NCBI GenBank assembly: GCA_017617005.1
Contig: JAFZWW010000138.1
Span: 1-59,573 of the forward strand
Direction: 5' to 3'
DNA from: Lachnospiraceae bacterium
Lineage (GTDB): Bacteria; Bacillota; Clostridia; Lachnospirales; Lachnospiraceae
DNA: 59,573 nt
Positions 35,061 to 43,723 of this stretch are shown here, piece after piece; position 1 is the stretch's first letter, and each line of letters opens with the position of its first letter. The position numbers were made by a program, and so were the translations under genes. The notes beneath the pieces are model-generated. The model saw only the letters and a program-made list of their open reading frames with translations, was not told the DNA's origin and ran no database searches.

Positions 35061-35063
35061 AAT

Positions 35064-38000
35064 ATGAGCTTCGTTCATCTGCATACCCATACCCAGTATT
35101 CGCTCCTGGATGGGTCCAACAGAATAAAGGATTACGTGGCACGGGTCAAAGAACTCGGTATGAATGCTGCGGCTATAACCGATCACGGCGTAATGTACGG
35201 CGTGGTCGATTTTTATGATGAATGTAAAAAACAGGGCATCAGACCTATCATCGGATGCGAGGTTTATGTCGCACCCGGTTCGAGATTTGATAAGAACGCA
35301 AGGGATGAGAAATATTATCACCTGGTCCTTCTTGCCGAGAATAATACGGGTTACGGAAATCTTCTGAGGCTTGTAAGCCGCGGCTTTACGGAAGGTTTCT
35401 ACTACAAGCCCAGGATAGATAAGGAACTTCTCAGGCAGTGCCACGAGGGACTCATCGCATCGAGTGCATGTTTAAACGGTGAGATCGCATCGCTTATAAC
35501 TCACGGCTTCAATGAAAAGGCGCTTGAGGCTGCTCTCGAATATAAGGAGATCTTCGGTGAGGGCAATTTCTTCCTTGAACTCCAGGATCATGGCATCGCG
35601 GAAGAAACCCTGGTCAATACCGAACTTCTTTCCATCAGCAGGAAAACGGGAATTCCCCTCATCTGCACCAACGACTGCCACTACACATATGCATCGGATA
35701 CGGATGCGCATGACGTCCTCCTTTGCCTTCAGACGGGTGCGCGCATTTCCGATGAGGACAGGATGCGTTATAAGCCCGGCGAGTTTTTCGTGCGCTCGGA
35801 AGATGAGATGAGGGCGCTCTTTAAATACGCTCCCGAGGCACTCGAGAACACGCAGAAGATCGCCGACAGATGTAATGTAGAGATGCAGTTCGGAGTAACG
35901 AGACTTCCCGATTATAAAGTGCCCGAAGGCTACGACGGATATTCGTATCTCAAGCACCTATGCTATGAAGGCCTTACATGGCGCTACGGCGGGGAGCATT
36001 CGGATATAAGGGATTCTTCAGGCAGGACGCTCGAAGAAAAGATGGAATATGAACTCGGTGTCATTTCCGATATGGGATATGTCGAGTATTTCCTGATCGT
36101 CTGGGATTTCATAAATTATGCAAGAAAGAATCACATAAGTGTAGGCCCCGGAAGAGGTAGTGCTGCGGGCAGCATTGTTTCCTATTGCCTCGGAATAACC
36201 GAAATTGATCCGGTCAGATACGATCTTGTCTTCGAAAGGTTCTTAAATCCCGAGCGTGTGTCGATGCCCGATATCGACGTGGACTTCGCACCCGAATCGC
36301 GCCAGGAGATGTTCGATTACGTTTCCCGTAAATACGGAAAAGAAAACGTGGTCCAGATAGTCACATTCGGAACACTTGCCGCAAAGGGTGTTGTAAGGGA
36401 TGTCGCAAGAGTCATGGACCTTCCCTACGCTTTCGGTTCCGAGATCAGTAATCTGATCCCCAGGGAACTCGGCATTACTCTTGATGAAGCACTCGAGTCG
36501 GTTCCGGAACTTAAGAAAAGATACGACGAAGACCCCGATGTCAAGAAGGTCATCGATATGTCGAAGAAACTCGAGGGACTTCCGAGACATTCTTCGACCC
36601 ATGCCGCGGCCGTTGTCATATGCCGCGACGAAGCGGAAAAGTATGTACCTCTCTGCCTTGGCACCGAGGATAATATCCAGTCTCAGTACACCAAGGAGCC
36701 TCTCGAAAAGCTCGGACTTCTCAAGATGGATTTCCTTGGCCTCAGAAACCTTACCGTAATAGAAGATACGATAGAAAAGGTCCGTGAAAACACCGGTACT
36801 GAGATCGATTTTTCCAAGATGGATTTTGATGACAGAAAGGTCTTCGAGTCTCTCTGGGAAGGCGCGACCGACGGAGTGTTCCAGCTTGAATCCCGCGGCA
36901 TGAGGATGTTCATGAGAGCACTCAGGCCCGAATCTCTCGATGACGTCATCGCAGGCATCGCCCTCTTCAGGCCCGGTCCGATGAAGTCCATCGACGACTA
37001 TATCCGCGGAAAAGAAAACAAGGCTTCTGTTTCTTACCTTTGTCCCGAACTTGAATCCATACTCAAGCCTACGAACGGCTGCATAGTTTACCAGGAGCAG
37101 GTCATGCAGATCGTTGTAAAGCTTGCCGGCTACAGCGTAGGCCGAAGTGACATCGTGCGTGCGGCCATGAGTAAGAAGAAGGCATCCCTTATGGAATATG
37201 AAAGGGATATCTTCATAAACGGTAACGAAAGGGAGATCGAAGAAAAAAGGGCAGCAGGCGTTCCCGAGGACAAGCTTCCCGCACCCGTTCCCGGCTGTAT
37301 CAAGAATGGCATAAAGCCTCAGGTTGCCGGGGAGATATATAACAGGCTGATGGAATTTGCTTCCTACGGCTTCAACAAGTCCCACGCTGTATGCTATGCA
37401 TATCTCGCATATGAGACCGCATGGCTCAAATACCATTATCCCCTTGAGTTCATGGCATCCCTTCTTTCATCGGAAATAGGAAATGTCGGAAAACTCAGCG
37501 GTTACCTCTTTGCCGCAAGGCAGCTGGGTATTAAGATCCTTCCTCCCGATGTGAACAAGAGCTCCGGATTTTTCGAGACGGAAGACGGATGCATCAGGTT
37601 CCCGCTGACCGCGATCAAGGGAATAGGATACCCCGTTGTTGCGGCTGTTTCGAATATGCGTGCTTCCGGCGGGGACTTTACCGATTACAGTGATTTCCTC
37701 AGAAGGGTTTCGGGGTCGCAGGTTTCCAAGAATGCGGTAGAGGCTATGATCAAGGCCGGCGCGCTTTCGGAGATCGCACCCAACAGAAAGCAGTGCCTCG
37801 AGACCTTCGAGAGCATTATGGATTCCTTCGTGAATATCAAAAGAGGTCAGATCGAAGGGCAGATGTCACTCTTTGACCTTGACGATGCGACCGACGGAAG
37901 CGAGAAGGATGTGTCGGATATGGGTTCGCTTCCCGACATCCCTGATTACGATAACGAGACAAGGCTTCTTCTCGAAAAAGAAGTCCTGGGCATCTATGTG

Positions 38001-38780
38001 AGCGGTCATCCCCTGGATGAGTGGGCACCTCTTATAAAGAAGTACATAACCGCGGATTCGTCTTCTTTTGCCGCATCATCCGATGATGAGGAGGATGACG
38101 GCAGAAACGAAAGAAGCGTAAAGAACGGCGACTTCATAACCGTCTGCGGAATGACGCGTGACGTAAACTTGCGTACCACCAGGAACGGCGATATGATGGC
38201 GACCTTTGTGCTCGAGGACCTTAACGGTGATATGAGCGCGGTCGCATTCCCCAAGACATATGAAAAATACCGCGCCCTGATAAAGGATGACGAGAAGCTC
38301 TTCATAAGGGGCAGATTCGATGACACAGATGACAGGGGATCCAAGATCATCGCATCGGACATCGTTTCCTTCGAAGAGGCATCGCAGCCCGGTTTCAGAG
38401 GGTTTGCGAGACAGAACAGAGGCTATGATCAGGCGGCTCAGCACAATATCGTTCAGAATGCCGCACGGCCCGCGGATAAACCCGTCGACATGCAGGCTAT
38501 CGCAGACAAGGCTTTCGGCAGGACTCCTTCCGCTACTGCAAGCACAAGTGTTGTTCCCTCGAAGGGCCTCTTTGTCAGATTCGAAAACAGGAATGCCTGC
38601 ACCTCGGGTCTTTCAATGCTGCGTGAAACTCTGAAGGCATATCCCGGTGAAGAACCCTGCGTGATCTTCATCAAAGAAGAGAAGCTCCTCAAGACGCTGG
38701 AGGAAAAGGTGAGCATCTCCGAGGACCTTCTCCAGAGTCTGTATGTATGCTTCGGCAGGGACAACGTGGCCGTAAAGTAA
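35064..38780 (+). CDS. dnaE: DNA polymerase III alpha subunit, DnaE type
   Basis: A 1238-residue replicative polymerase subunit. Residues 1-205 are the PHP domain (FVHLHTHTQYSLLDG, ITDHGVMYG), the catalytic PDIDVDF is near 401-407 with the fingers and the helix-hairpin-helix region following, and an OB-fold is near 1020-1100. The linker 985-1010 and the segment after the OB-fold are rich in charged or Gln/Ala residues and explain the slightly large size. It has only 3 nt to the GtrII-like gene and no clear ribosome binding site, so it may be partly co-translated with it. pfkA follows, as in many Firmicutes. Confidence 0.95.
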   Translation: MSFVHLHTHTQYSLLDGSNRIKDYVARVKELGMNAAAITDHGVMYGVVDFYDECKKQGIRPIIGCEVYVAPGSRFDKNARDEKYYHLVLLAENNTGYGNLLRLVSRGFTEGFYYKPRIDKELLRQCHEGLIASSACLNGEIASLITHGFNEKALEAALEYKEIFGEGNFFLELQDHGIAEETLVNTELLSISRKTGIPLICTNDCHYTYASDTDAHDVLLCLQTGARISDEDRMRYKPGEFFVRSEDEMRALFKYAPEALENTQKIADRCNVEMQFGVTRLPDYKVPEGYDGYSYLKHLCYEGLTWRYGGEHSDIRDSSGRTLEEKMEYELGVISDMGYVEYFLIVWDFINYARKNHISVGPGRGSAAGSIVSYCLGITEIDPVRYDLVFERFLNPERVSMPDIDVDFAPESRQEMFDYVSRKYGKENVVQIVTFGTLAAKGVVRDVARVMDLPYAFGSEISNLIPRELGITLDEALESVPELKKRYDEDPDVKKVIDMSKKLEGLPRHSSTHAAAVVICRDEAEKYVPLCLGTEDNIQSQYTKEPLEKLGLLKMDFLGLRNLTVIEDTIEKVRENTGTEIDFSKMDFDDRKVFESLWEGATDGVFQLESRGMRMFMRALRPESLDDVIAGIALFRPGPMKSIDDYIRGKENKASVSYLCPELESILKPTNGCIVYQEQVMQIVVKLAGYSVGRSDIVRAAMSKKKASLMEYERDIFINGNEREIEEKRAAGVPEDKLPAPVPGCIKNGIKPQVAGEIYNRLMEFASYGFNKSHAVCYAYLAYETAWLKYHYPLEFMASLLSSEIGNVGKLSGYLFAARQLGIKILPPDVNKSSGFFETEDGCIRFPLTAIKGIGYPVVAAVSNMRASGGDFTDYSDFLRRVSGSQVSKNAVEAMIKAGALSEIAPNRKQCLETFESIMDSFVNIKRGQIEGQMSLFDLDDATDGSEKDVSDMGSLPDIPDYDNETRLLLEKEVLGIYVSGHPLDEWAPLIKKYITADSSSFAASSDDEEDDGRNERSVKNGDFITVCGMTRDVNLRTTRNGDMMATFVLEDLNGDMSAVAFPKTYEKYRALIKDDEKLFIRGRFDDTDDRGSKIIASDIVSFEEASQPGFRGFARQNRGYDQAAQHNIVQNAARPADKPVDMQAIADKAFGRTPSATASTSVVPSKGLFVRFENRNACTSGLSMLRETLKAYPGEEPCVIFIKEEKLLKTLEEKVSISEDLLQSLYVCFGRDNVAVK

Positions 38781-38842
38781 ACGGCTTGCTACAAAAAAAT
38801 CGGTTTTTGCGCCTTTAATTGAGTATTTTCCTTAATTTTCCA

Positions 38843-38871
38843 TTGAATTATGGGAAAAATGATAATAAAAT
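38843..38871 (+). promoter_or_regulatory. sigma-A promoter for pfkA
   Basis: TTGAAT (38843-38848) and TAAAAT (38866-38871) are separated by exactly 17 nt. Transcription would start about 50 nt before the pfkA ATG. This is one of the clearest vegetative promoters in the window. Confidence 0.75.
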
Positions 38872-38926
38872 ATTTTGGGTACAGTTGGGAAAGTTATGGG
38901 GATATCGTTAATACCCGGAGGAATAT

Positions 38927-39901
38927 ATGGCTAAGGAAGTTAAAACAATCGGCGTACTTACAAGCGGCGGTGACGCGCCCGGAATGAACGCAGCCATCAG
39001 AAGCGTTGTCCGTGTTGCACTTGCAAGAGGACTTAAGGTAAAGGGAATCAAGAAGGGATATCAGGGCCTTTTGAACGAAGAGATCTTCGATATGCAGGCT
39101 CATGATGTTTCCGATATCATACAGCGCGGCGGTACCGTACTCGGAACAGCAAGATGTCTTGAGTTCAAGACTCTTGAGGGACAGCAGAAGGGTGCAGATA
39201 TCTGCCGTAAGCACGGAATCGACGGAATGGTCGTTATCGGCGGAGACGGTTCCTACAGAGGAGCACAGGCTCTTTCAAGACTCGGCATCAACACCATCGG
39301 TCTTCCCGGAACCATCGACCTTGATATTTCCTGCACCGATTACACCATCGGATTCGATACCTCCGTTAATACCGCAATGCAGGCTATCGACAGGGTCAAG
39401 GATACTTCCTCATCCCATGAGAGATGCTCAATCATCGAAGTAATGGGCAGAAATGCCGGATATATCGCTCTCTGGTGCGGAATCGCTAACGGTGCAGAGG
39501 ACATCCTCATTCCCGAGAAGTACGATTTCGACGAGCAGAAGATCATCAACAACATCATCCTTTCACGTAAGAAGGGTAAGACCCACCACCTCATCATCAA
39601 CGCAGAGGGAATCGGACACTCCGCTTCCATGGCAAGACGTATCGAGGCAGCTACCGGTATCGAGACCAGAGCAACCATCCTCGGATACATGCAGCGTGGA
39701 GGATCACCCACCGCGAAGGACAGATATTATGCTTCCATCATGGGTGCAAGAGCCGTTGACATCCTCATCGAAGGAAAGACCAACAGGGTTGTCGGCTACA
39801 AGGACGGCAAGTTCATGGACGTTGACATCGAGGAAGGCCTTGCAATGACCAAGAACATTGATGAGTACGAATACGAAGTGGCAAGACTTCTTTCACTTTG
39901 A
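38927..39901 (+). CDS. pfkA: ATP-dependent 6-phosphofructokinase
   Basis: This 324-residue glycolytic enzyme phosphorylates fructose-6-phosphate. The ATP site has SGGDAPGMNAAIR (about 13-25) and GGDGSYRGA (about 105), where the glycine after GGD predicts ATP rather than pyrophosphate use. The catalytic loop reads PGTIDLDISCTDYTIGFDT; most homologues have TIDND, so the Asn to Leu change stands out, although I recall it in other Lachnospiraceae. Ribosome binding site GGAGG lies 6 nt upstream. A terminator follows. Confidence 0.95.
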   Translation: MAKEVKTIGVLTSGGDAPGMNAAIRSVVRVALARGLKVKGIKKGYQGLLNEEIFDMQAHDVSDIIQRGGTVLGTARCLEFKTLEGQQKGADICRKHGIDGMVVIGGDGSYRGAQALSRLGINTIGLPGTIDLDISCTDYTIGFDTSVNTAMQAIDRVKDTSSSHERCSIIEVMGRNAGYIALWCGIANGAEDILIPEKYDFDEQKIINNIILSRKKGKTHHLIINAEGIGHSASMARRIEAATGIETRATILGYMQRGGSPTAKDRYYASIMGARAVDILIEGKTNRVVGYKDGKFMDVDIEEGLAMTKNIDEYEYEVARLLSL

Positions 39902-39920
39902 TTTTTCTTTTCGCTATATG

Positions 39921-39952
39921 AAGGGGATGGTTCCGATGCCATTCCCTTTTTT
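39921..39952 (+). terminator. intrinsic terminator after pfkA
   Basis: A 10-bp stem (39921-39930 with 39939-39948) with one G-T pair and an 8-nt loop is followed by a T-run (39947-39952). Confidence 0.85.
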
Positions 39953-39983
39953 AAAAGAAGTAAACATATAAGGGAGGATGGAT

Positions 39984-40628
39984 ATGGCTAACACGGTTTC
40001 ACCCGCATCACAGTCTGCATGGTTCACACAGTACGAAAAAGAAGTAACTGCAAAAAGAAATGCAAGCGGCAGCAATAAGAAGATCCTGGTCATCATACCC
40101 GTCCTGCTGATCGGTGCGATGATCGCCATTATGATAAAAAATGGTGCGCTTGCAGATGAACAGGCAAAGGGCGGACTCTATGCCCTCATCGGCATAGCGG
40201 TATTTATAGTTCTTCTCGTACTTATACTTACGGGAAAAGGAAAGAAGATCGATCCGGCTGCGGTTACCAGAAAGGATCTCGATGCACTTTTAAAGACACC
40301 CGGGGATGCAAAGGAATTCGATGCACAGATCGGTGCAGAGCCGGTTTTTAAGATCGAGAATTCCAAGGATGAATACATCTTCGCAACGAAGGATTATTTC
40401 GGAACACGCTTCACCTATCTCGGGGATCTGACCTACAGGTTCATCAGGATCAGTGATATATCCCTCCTTCATGCTATCCTTTACAAGAAGGGGTCATGCG
40501 ATGTGGAGTTCCGCAATGAAAAGGGTGATGTGCTGCTGATCTGGGTTGCCGATGACAAGAAGAAGGTAGACGAGCTCAAAGCGGCAATGCCGAGCGTAAA
40601 TATCGAACTTATACCTGCCAAGGAATAA
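39984..40628 (+). CDS. two-pass membrane protein of unknown function
   Basis: A 214-residue protein with a 35-residue soluble start, two membrane helices (about 34-55 and 65-83) and a cytosolic domain of about 130 residues with alternating strands and helices (EYIFATKDYFGTRFTYLGDLTYRFIRISDISLLHAI). That region resembles small PH-like domains in general pattern only. ATG 39984 was preferred to 39978 because GGGAGG lies 7 nt before it. It precedes a GntR regulator by 21 nt. I do not recognise the family. Confidence 0.65.
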   Translation: MANTVSPASQSAWFTQYEKEVTAKRNASGSNKKILVIIPVLLIGAMIAIMIKNGALADEQAKGGLYALIGIAVFIVLLVLILTGKGKKIDPAAVTRKDLDALLKTPGDAKEFDAQIGAEPVFKIENSKDEYIFATKDYFGTRFTYLGDLTYRFIRISDISLLHAILYKKGSCDVEFRNEKGDVLLIWVADDKKKVDELKAAMPSVNIELIPAKE

Positions 40629-40649
40629 ATTTAAGGATGCAAAGCTAAA

Positions 40650-41327
40650 ATGGAAATCTATCCCAGACTCAGAAAAGAAAGCGCAAGGGACTATGCCCTG
40701 AAGGTTCTCAAAGGAAATATCACTTCTCTCGATCTTGCACCGGGAACCGCTATTTCGGAAAATGAACTTGCCGAAAAGCTCGGAATCTCGAGAACGCCGG
40801 TAAGGGAAGCCATCATCGAACTGGCCAAGGCATACCTCATCGAGATATATCCCCAGAGGGGAAGCTTCGTTTCGCTTATCGATCCGAAGATGGTAGAAGA
40901 AGCAAGATTCCTCAGAAGGGTAATGGACGTTGCCGTCATCCGCGAAGCCTGTGATGTAGCGGACGATGAAGGCATCGCAAAGCTCGAAGAGAACGTATCC
41001 CTCCAGGAGTTTTACCTTTCAAGGGAGATGACCGACAAGATCTTCGACCTCGATAACAAGTTTCACCGCGATATTTACAGGGTCGCACAGAAGGACATCA
41101 TCTATGAGATCCACTCGACCATGATGATCCACTTCGACAGGGTAAGAAATCTTTCTGTCGAGACCGTCAAGGATTTCAAGGTTGTTAACGATCACAGGGC
41201 GATGCTCGAAGCCATCAAGGCCAAGGACAAGGATACCGCGTCGGCACTTGTCGAAAAGCACCTGAACCGTTACAGGATCGACGAAGAACAGATCCGCAGC
41301 GGAAGACCCGAATACTTCAAAGCATGA
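40650..41327 (+). CDS. GntR-family transcription regulator, FadR/FCD type
   Basis: This 225-residue regulator has an N-terminal winged helix (about 8-72; ISENELAEKLGISRTPVREAIIEL is the recognition region) and a C-terminal FCD domain of helices. Asp and His residues at about 133 (DNKFHRDIY) and in the later VNDHRAMLEAI and VEKHLNRY segments match FCD metal or ligand positions. FCD members usually respond to small carboxylic acids. The target is unknown; proC follows by 24 nt and could be regulated. Confidence 0.88.
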   Translation: MEIYPRLRKESARDYALKVLKGNITSLDLAPGTAISENELAEKLGISRTPVREAIIELAKAYLIEIYPQRGSFVSLIDPKMVEEARFLRRVMDVAVIREACDVADDEGIAKLEENVSLQEFYLSREMTDKIFDLDNKFHRDIYRVAQKDIIYEIHSTMMIHFDRVRNLSVETVKDFKVVNDHRAMLEAIKAKDKDTASALVEKHLNRYRIDEEQIRSGRPEYFKA

Positions 41328-41351
41328 TTCTTTTTCAAAGGAGATAAACAA

Positions 41352-42149
41352 ATGAAAATAGGATTCATCGGACTCGGAAATATGGGCGGAGCCATCATCG
41401 GCGGCATCATTAAGAGCGGTCTTTTTGCTCCCGAAGATATATACGGATTTGATAAGTCGGCGGATATGGCCGCAAGCGTCAGGGATAAGTACGGCATCAA
41501 TATCGGAAAGAACAATCCCGATGTTGCCAAGAAGGTTGATGTCCTCGTTCTTGCCGTAAAGCCCATCTTTGCCAAGGAAGTGATCAGCGAGATCGCAATG
41601 GATACAAGCGAAAAGACACTGATCATCAGCATCATGGCAGGAAAGACCCTTGAATTCATCGAGAAGGCATTCGGCTCGAGCAAGGCGAAGATCGTCCGTG
41701 CAATGCCCAATACCCCCGCACTCGTAGGGGAAGGCTGCACCGCACTCAGCCCCAATGCCAATGTAACCGAAGAGGAGAGCGAGCTTGCACTTAAGATCGC
41801 AAGGTCGTTCGGAAAGGCATCGATCGTTCCCGAAAGACTCATGGATGCGGTTGTTGCGGCAAGCGGTTCGTCTCCCGCATTCGTATTCATGTTCATCGAG
41901 GCTCTGGCAGATTCCGTGGTCGAAGCCGGAATGCCCAGAAGCCAGGCATATCTGTTTGCAGCCCAGACAGTTCTCGGAAGCGCAAAGCTCATGCTCGAGA
42001 CGGGTCGTCACCCCGGAGACCTCAAGGATATGGTCTGCTCACCCGGCGGAACCACCATCGAGGGTGTGAGAGTTCTTGAAGAAAAGGGCTTCAGGGCCGC
42101 AGTCATCGATGCCGCCAAAGCAGTTGCGGAAAAGTCCGCCAAGCTCTGA
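41352..42149 (+). CDS. proC: pyrroline-5-carboxylate reductase
   Basis: A 265-residue enzyme for the last step of proline synthesis. The Rossmann start is IGFIGLGNMGGAIIGGII (about 3-20), RAMPNTPALVGEG (about 117-129) is the conserved middle motif, and the C-terminal HPGDLKDMVCSPGGTTIEGVRVLEEKGFRAAV (about 221-252) is the family signature. Ribosome binding site AAAGGAG is 9 nt upstream. It sits after a GntR regulator and directly before an RNA methyltransferase. Confidence 0.95.
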   Translation: MKIGFIGLGNMGGAIIGGIIKSGLFAPEDIYGFDKSADMAASVRDKYGINIGKNNPDVAKKVDVLVLAVKPIFAKEVISEIAMDTSEKTLIISIMAGKTLEFIEKAFGSSKAKIVRAMPNTPALVGEGCTALSPNANVTEEESELALKIARSFGKASIVPERLMDAVVAASGSSPAFVFMFIEALADSVVEAGMPRSQAYLFAAQTVLGSAKLMLETGRHPGDLKDMVCSPGGTTIEGVRVLEEKGFRAAVIDAAKAVAEKSAKL

Positions 42150-42150
42150 T

Positions 42151-42972
42151 ATGAGAGATATCACTTCTCCTTCCAATGAAATAATCAAAAAGACAGTTCA
42201 GTACGCTTCAAAAGCTTCCGCCAGAAAAGAGGACGGAGTGTTTGTTGCGGAAGGGACCAAGCTTGTTACCGAAGCGCCTTCTTCATCCGTAAGAAGGCTC
42301 TTTGTTTCCGAAAGCTGTCTTTCGGATCTGCAAAAAGAAAAAGGAAGGCTCCCCGAAGCCTTCGAAAAACTGTGCGCGTCACTTGACAGCGGTGATGTCA
42401 TAAAACTTCCTGATCATGTTTTCGAGAAGCTCTCTACGATGAAAACTCCGCAGGGCATGCTGGCAGTGATCGATGCTCCTTCTTTTACGGAAGATGATGT
42501 GTGCGGAAAAGGAGTACCTCTGATCCTCGTACTCGAGGATATCCAGGACCCGGGAAACGTGGGGACGATCTTCCGGACGGCGGAGGCAGCCGGCGTGAGC
42601 GGAATTATCCTTACTCCCGGATGCGCCGATCCCTTAAGCCCCAAGGTTGTACGTTCATCCATGGGTGCGATCTTCAGGGTTCCCTTCATAATAGAAGATG
42701 ATCTCCCCGGATGCATTTTGCGTCTCGAGGAAAAAGGAATAAACTGCTTCGCCGCAAGACTTGATGCCGCGGAGAGTTATGATAAGTGTGATCTTGCCGC
42801 TCCCTGTGCCCTTCTTATAGGAAATGAGGGGAACGGTTTATCAAAAGAAGTTATTGACAAAGCGTCAAAAGGTATTTTCATCCCGATGAGCGGCAAAACG
42901 GAGAGTCTGAACGCCGCGGTATCGGCATCCATCCTTTCATATGAAGCAAGGAGGCAGAGAAGTAATGACTAA
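42151..42972 (+). CDS. SpoU/TrmH-family RNA 2'-O-methyltransferase
   Basis: This 273-residue enzyme methylates a ribose in rRNA or tRNA using S-adenosylmethionine. Residues 1-100 are the substrate-binding domain (SKASARKEDGVFVAEGTKLV). The knotted SPOUT domain has EDIQDPGNVGTIFRTAEAAGV (about 129-149), LIGNEGNGLSKEV (about 227) and SLNAAVSASILSYE (about 252-265), which are motifs 1-3. The exact nucleotide is not evident. ATG 42151 was chosen as it starts the family's usual N-terminus, 1 nt after the proC stop. Confidence 0.9.
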   Translation: MRDITSPSNEIIKKTVQYASKASARKEDGVFVAEGTKLVTEAPSSSVRRLFVSESCLSDLQKEKGRLPEAFEKLCASLDSGDVIKLPDHVFEKLSTMKTPQGMLAVIDAPSFTEDDVCGKGVPLILVLEDIQDPGNVGTIFRTAEAAGVSGIILTPGCADPLSPKVVRSSMGAIFRVPFIIEDDLPGCILRLEEKGINCFAARLDAAESYDKCDLAAPCALLIGNEGNGLSKEVIDKASKGIFIPMSGKTESLNAAVSASILSYEARRQRSND

Positions 42973-43084
42973 AGAAGACAGACAGCTTCTTGAGATGGCC
43001 AAGGTCTTCCATATGCCTAAGCTCAGGATCTTCAAATACATCATCCTTCCCGCCCTTTTCAGAAAGAAGGGAGGTCAGTCATGA
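42965..43084 (+). CDS. 39-residue ABC permease EAA-loop micro-ORF
   Basis: The peptide has E10, A12, I26, L28 and P29 at the exact spacing of the EAA loop of ABC importer permeases (EAA-x3-G-x9-I-x-L-P), with M11 for Ala and H16 for Gly. No membrane helix remains. AAGGAGG lies 10 nt before the ATG, and the stop overlaps the ATPase start as ATGA, so translation and coupling seem kept. It also contains the GGGAGG site of the ATPase gene. It may be a remnant permease tail that still lets the ATPase be translated, or a functional docking peptide. Confidence 0.55.
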   Translation: MTKEDRQLLEMAKVFHMPKLRIFKYIILPALFRKKGGQS

Positions 43085-43662
43085 CCATTGAAGTTGAAAA
43101 TGTCTGCCTCCGGATCGAAGGCAGGGATATTCTCAAGGACATCACCTGGGAGATATCCTCGGATGATACCTGGCTCCTTACCGGACCGGCAGGTTCCGGA
43201 AAGAGCGCTCTTATTTCCATAATAATAGGAATACTTGCTCCCACCTCCGGAAGGGTAAGACTCCTCGGCGATTACAAATATGACAGGGTAAATGCCGGAG
43301 TCGTATTCCGGGAGGACAGACTTATCGAAAATCTTACCGCAGCGGAGAATGTTGCGGTCATCAGACCCGAAACTTCGCCCGCAGTAGCTGCGGAAGAGCT
43401 GGAAAAACTGATTGACAAAGAGTCAATAAACATTCCCGTAAGTGAGCTTGATCCCGTAAAACGCCGTATTACCGCCATTGTAAGGGCCTGCTCGGTGCCT
43501 TCGGACATCCTTATCCTGGACGAACCCTTCCTCGGAATGGACGAAAATATGCGGAAAAAGGCGTTTTCTTACATAAAAGAGACCGCCGGACACAAGGGAA
43601 TCGTAATATCTACGCGGCTTCCGGAGGGTTTGCCCCCCCTGAGGACCTTCAGTTTGACATAA
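43081..43662 (+). CDS. degenerate ABC transporter ATP-binding protein
   Basis: A 193-residue nucleotide-binding protein shorter than the usual 230-250. Walker A is intact (GPAGSGKS, 35-42), as are Walker B and its glutamate (ILILDEP, 143-149). The Q-loop glutamine is replaced (VVFREDRL, Arg77), the signature LSGGQ reads LDPVK (123-127) and the H-loop histidine is missing (ISTRLPEG). It should bind ATP but may not hydrolyse it normally. It resembles SsuB/TauB importer ATPases. Its permease partner is reduced to the EAA micro-ORF and no binding protein is present. Confidence 0.75.
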   Translation: MTIEVENVCLRIEGRDILKDITWEISSDDTWLLTGPAGSGKSALISIIIGILAPTSGRVRLLGDYKYDRVNAGVVFREDRLIENLTAAENVAVIRPETSPAVAAEELEKLIDKESINIPVSELDPVKRRITAIVRACSVPSDILILDEPFLGMDENMRKKAFSYIKETAGHKGIVISTRLPEGLPPLRTFSLT

Positions 43663-43682
43663 ATTTTCTATTTTGCTATCAT
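43654..43682 (+). promoter_or_regulatory. sigma-A promoter for the cell wall hydrolase gene
   Basis: Perfect TTGACA (43654-43659), 17-nt spacer and TATCAT (43677-43682). The -35 overlaps the end of the ABC gene. Expected start is near 43689, about 35 nt before the ATG. Confidence 0.8.
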
Positions 43683-43723
43683 ACCTTCGCCGTAACAATT
43701 CCGTAATAATTCGGCATGAAAGT

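Noticed and set aside
36243-37436. Long open frame (397 codons) on the minus strand inside dnaE
   Set aside because: It lies entirely antisense to a clear, conserved polymerase gene, has no ribosome binding site or recognisable motif, and reflects codon bias of the + strand gene. The same applies to the long antisense frames within recD2 and glmM.
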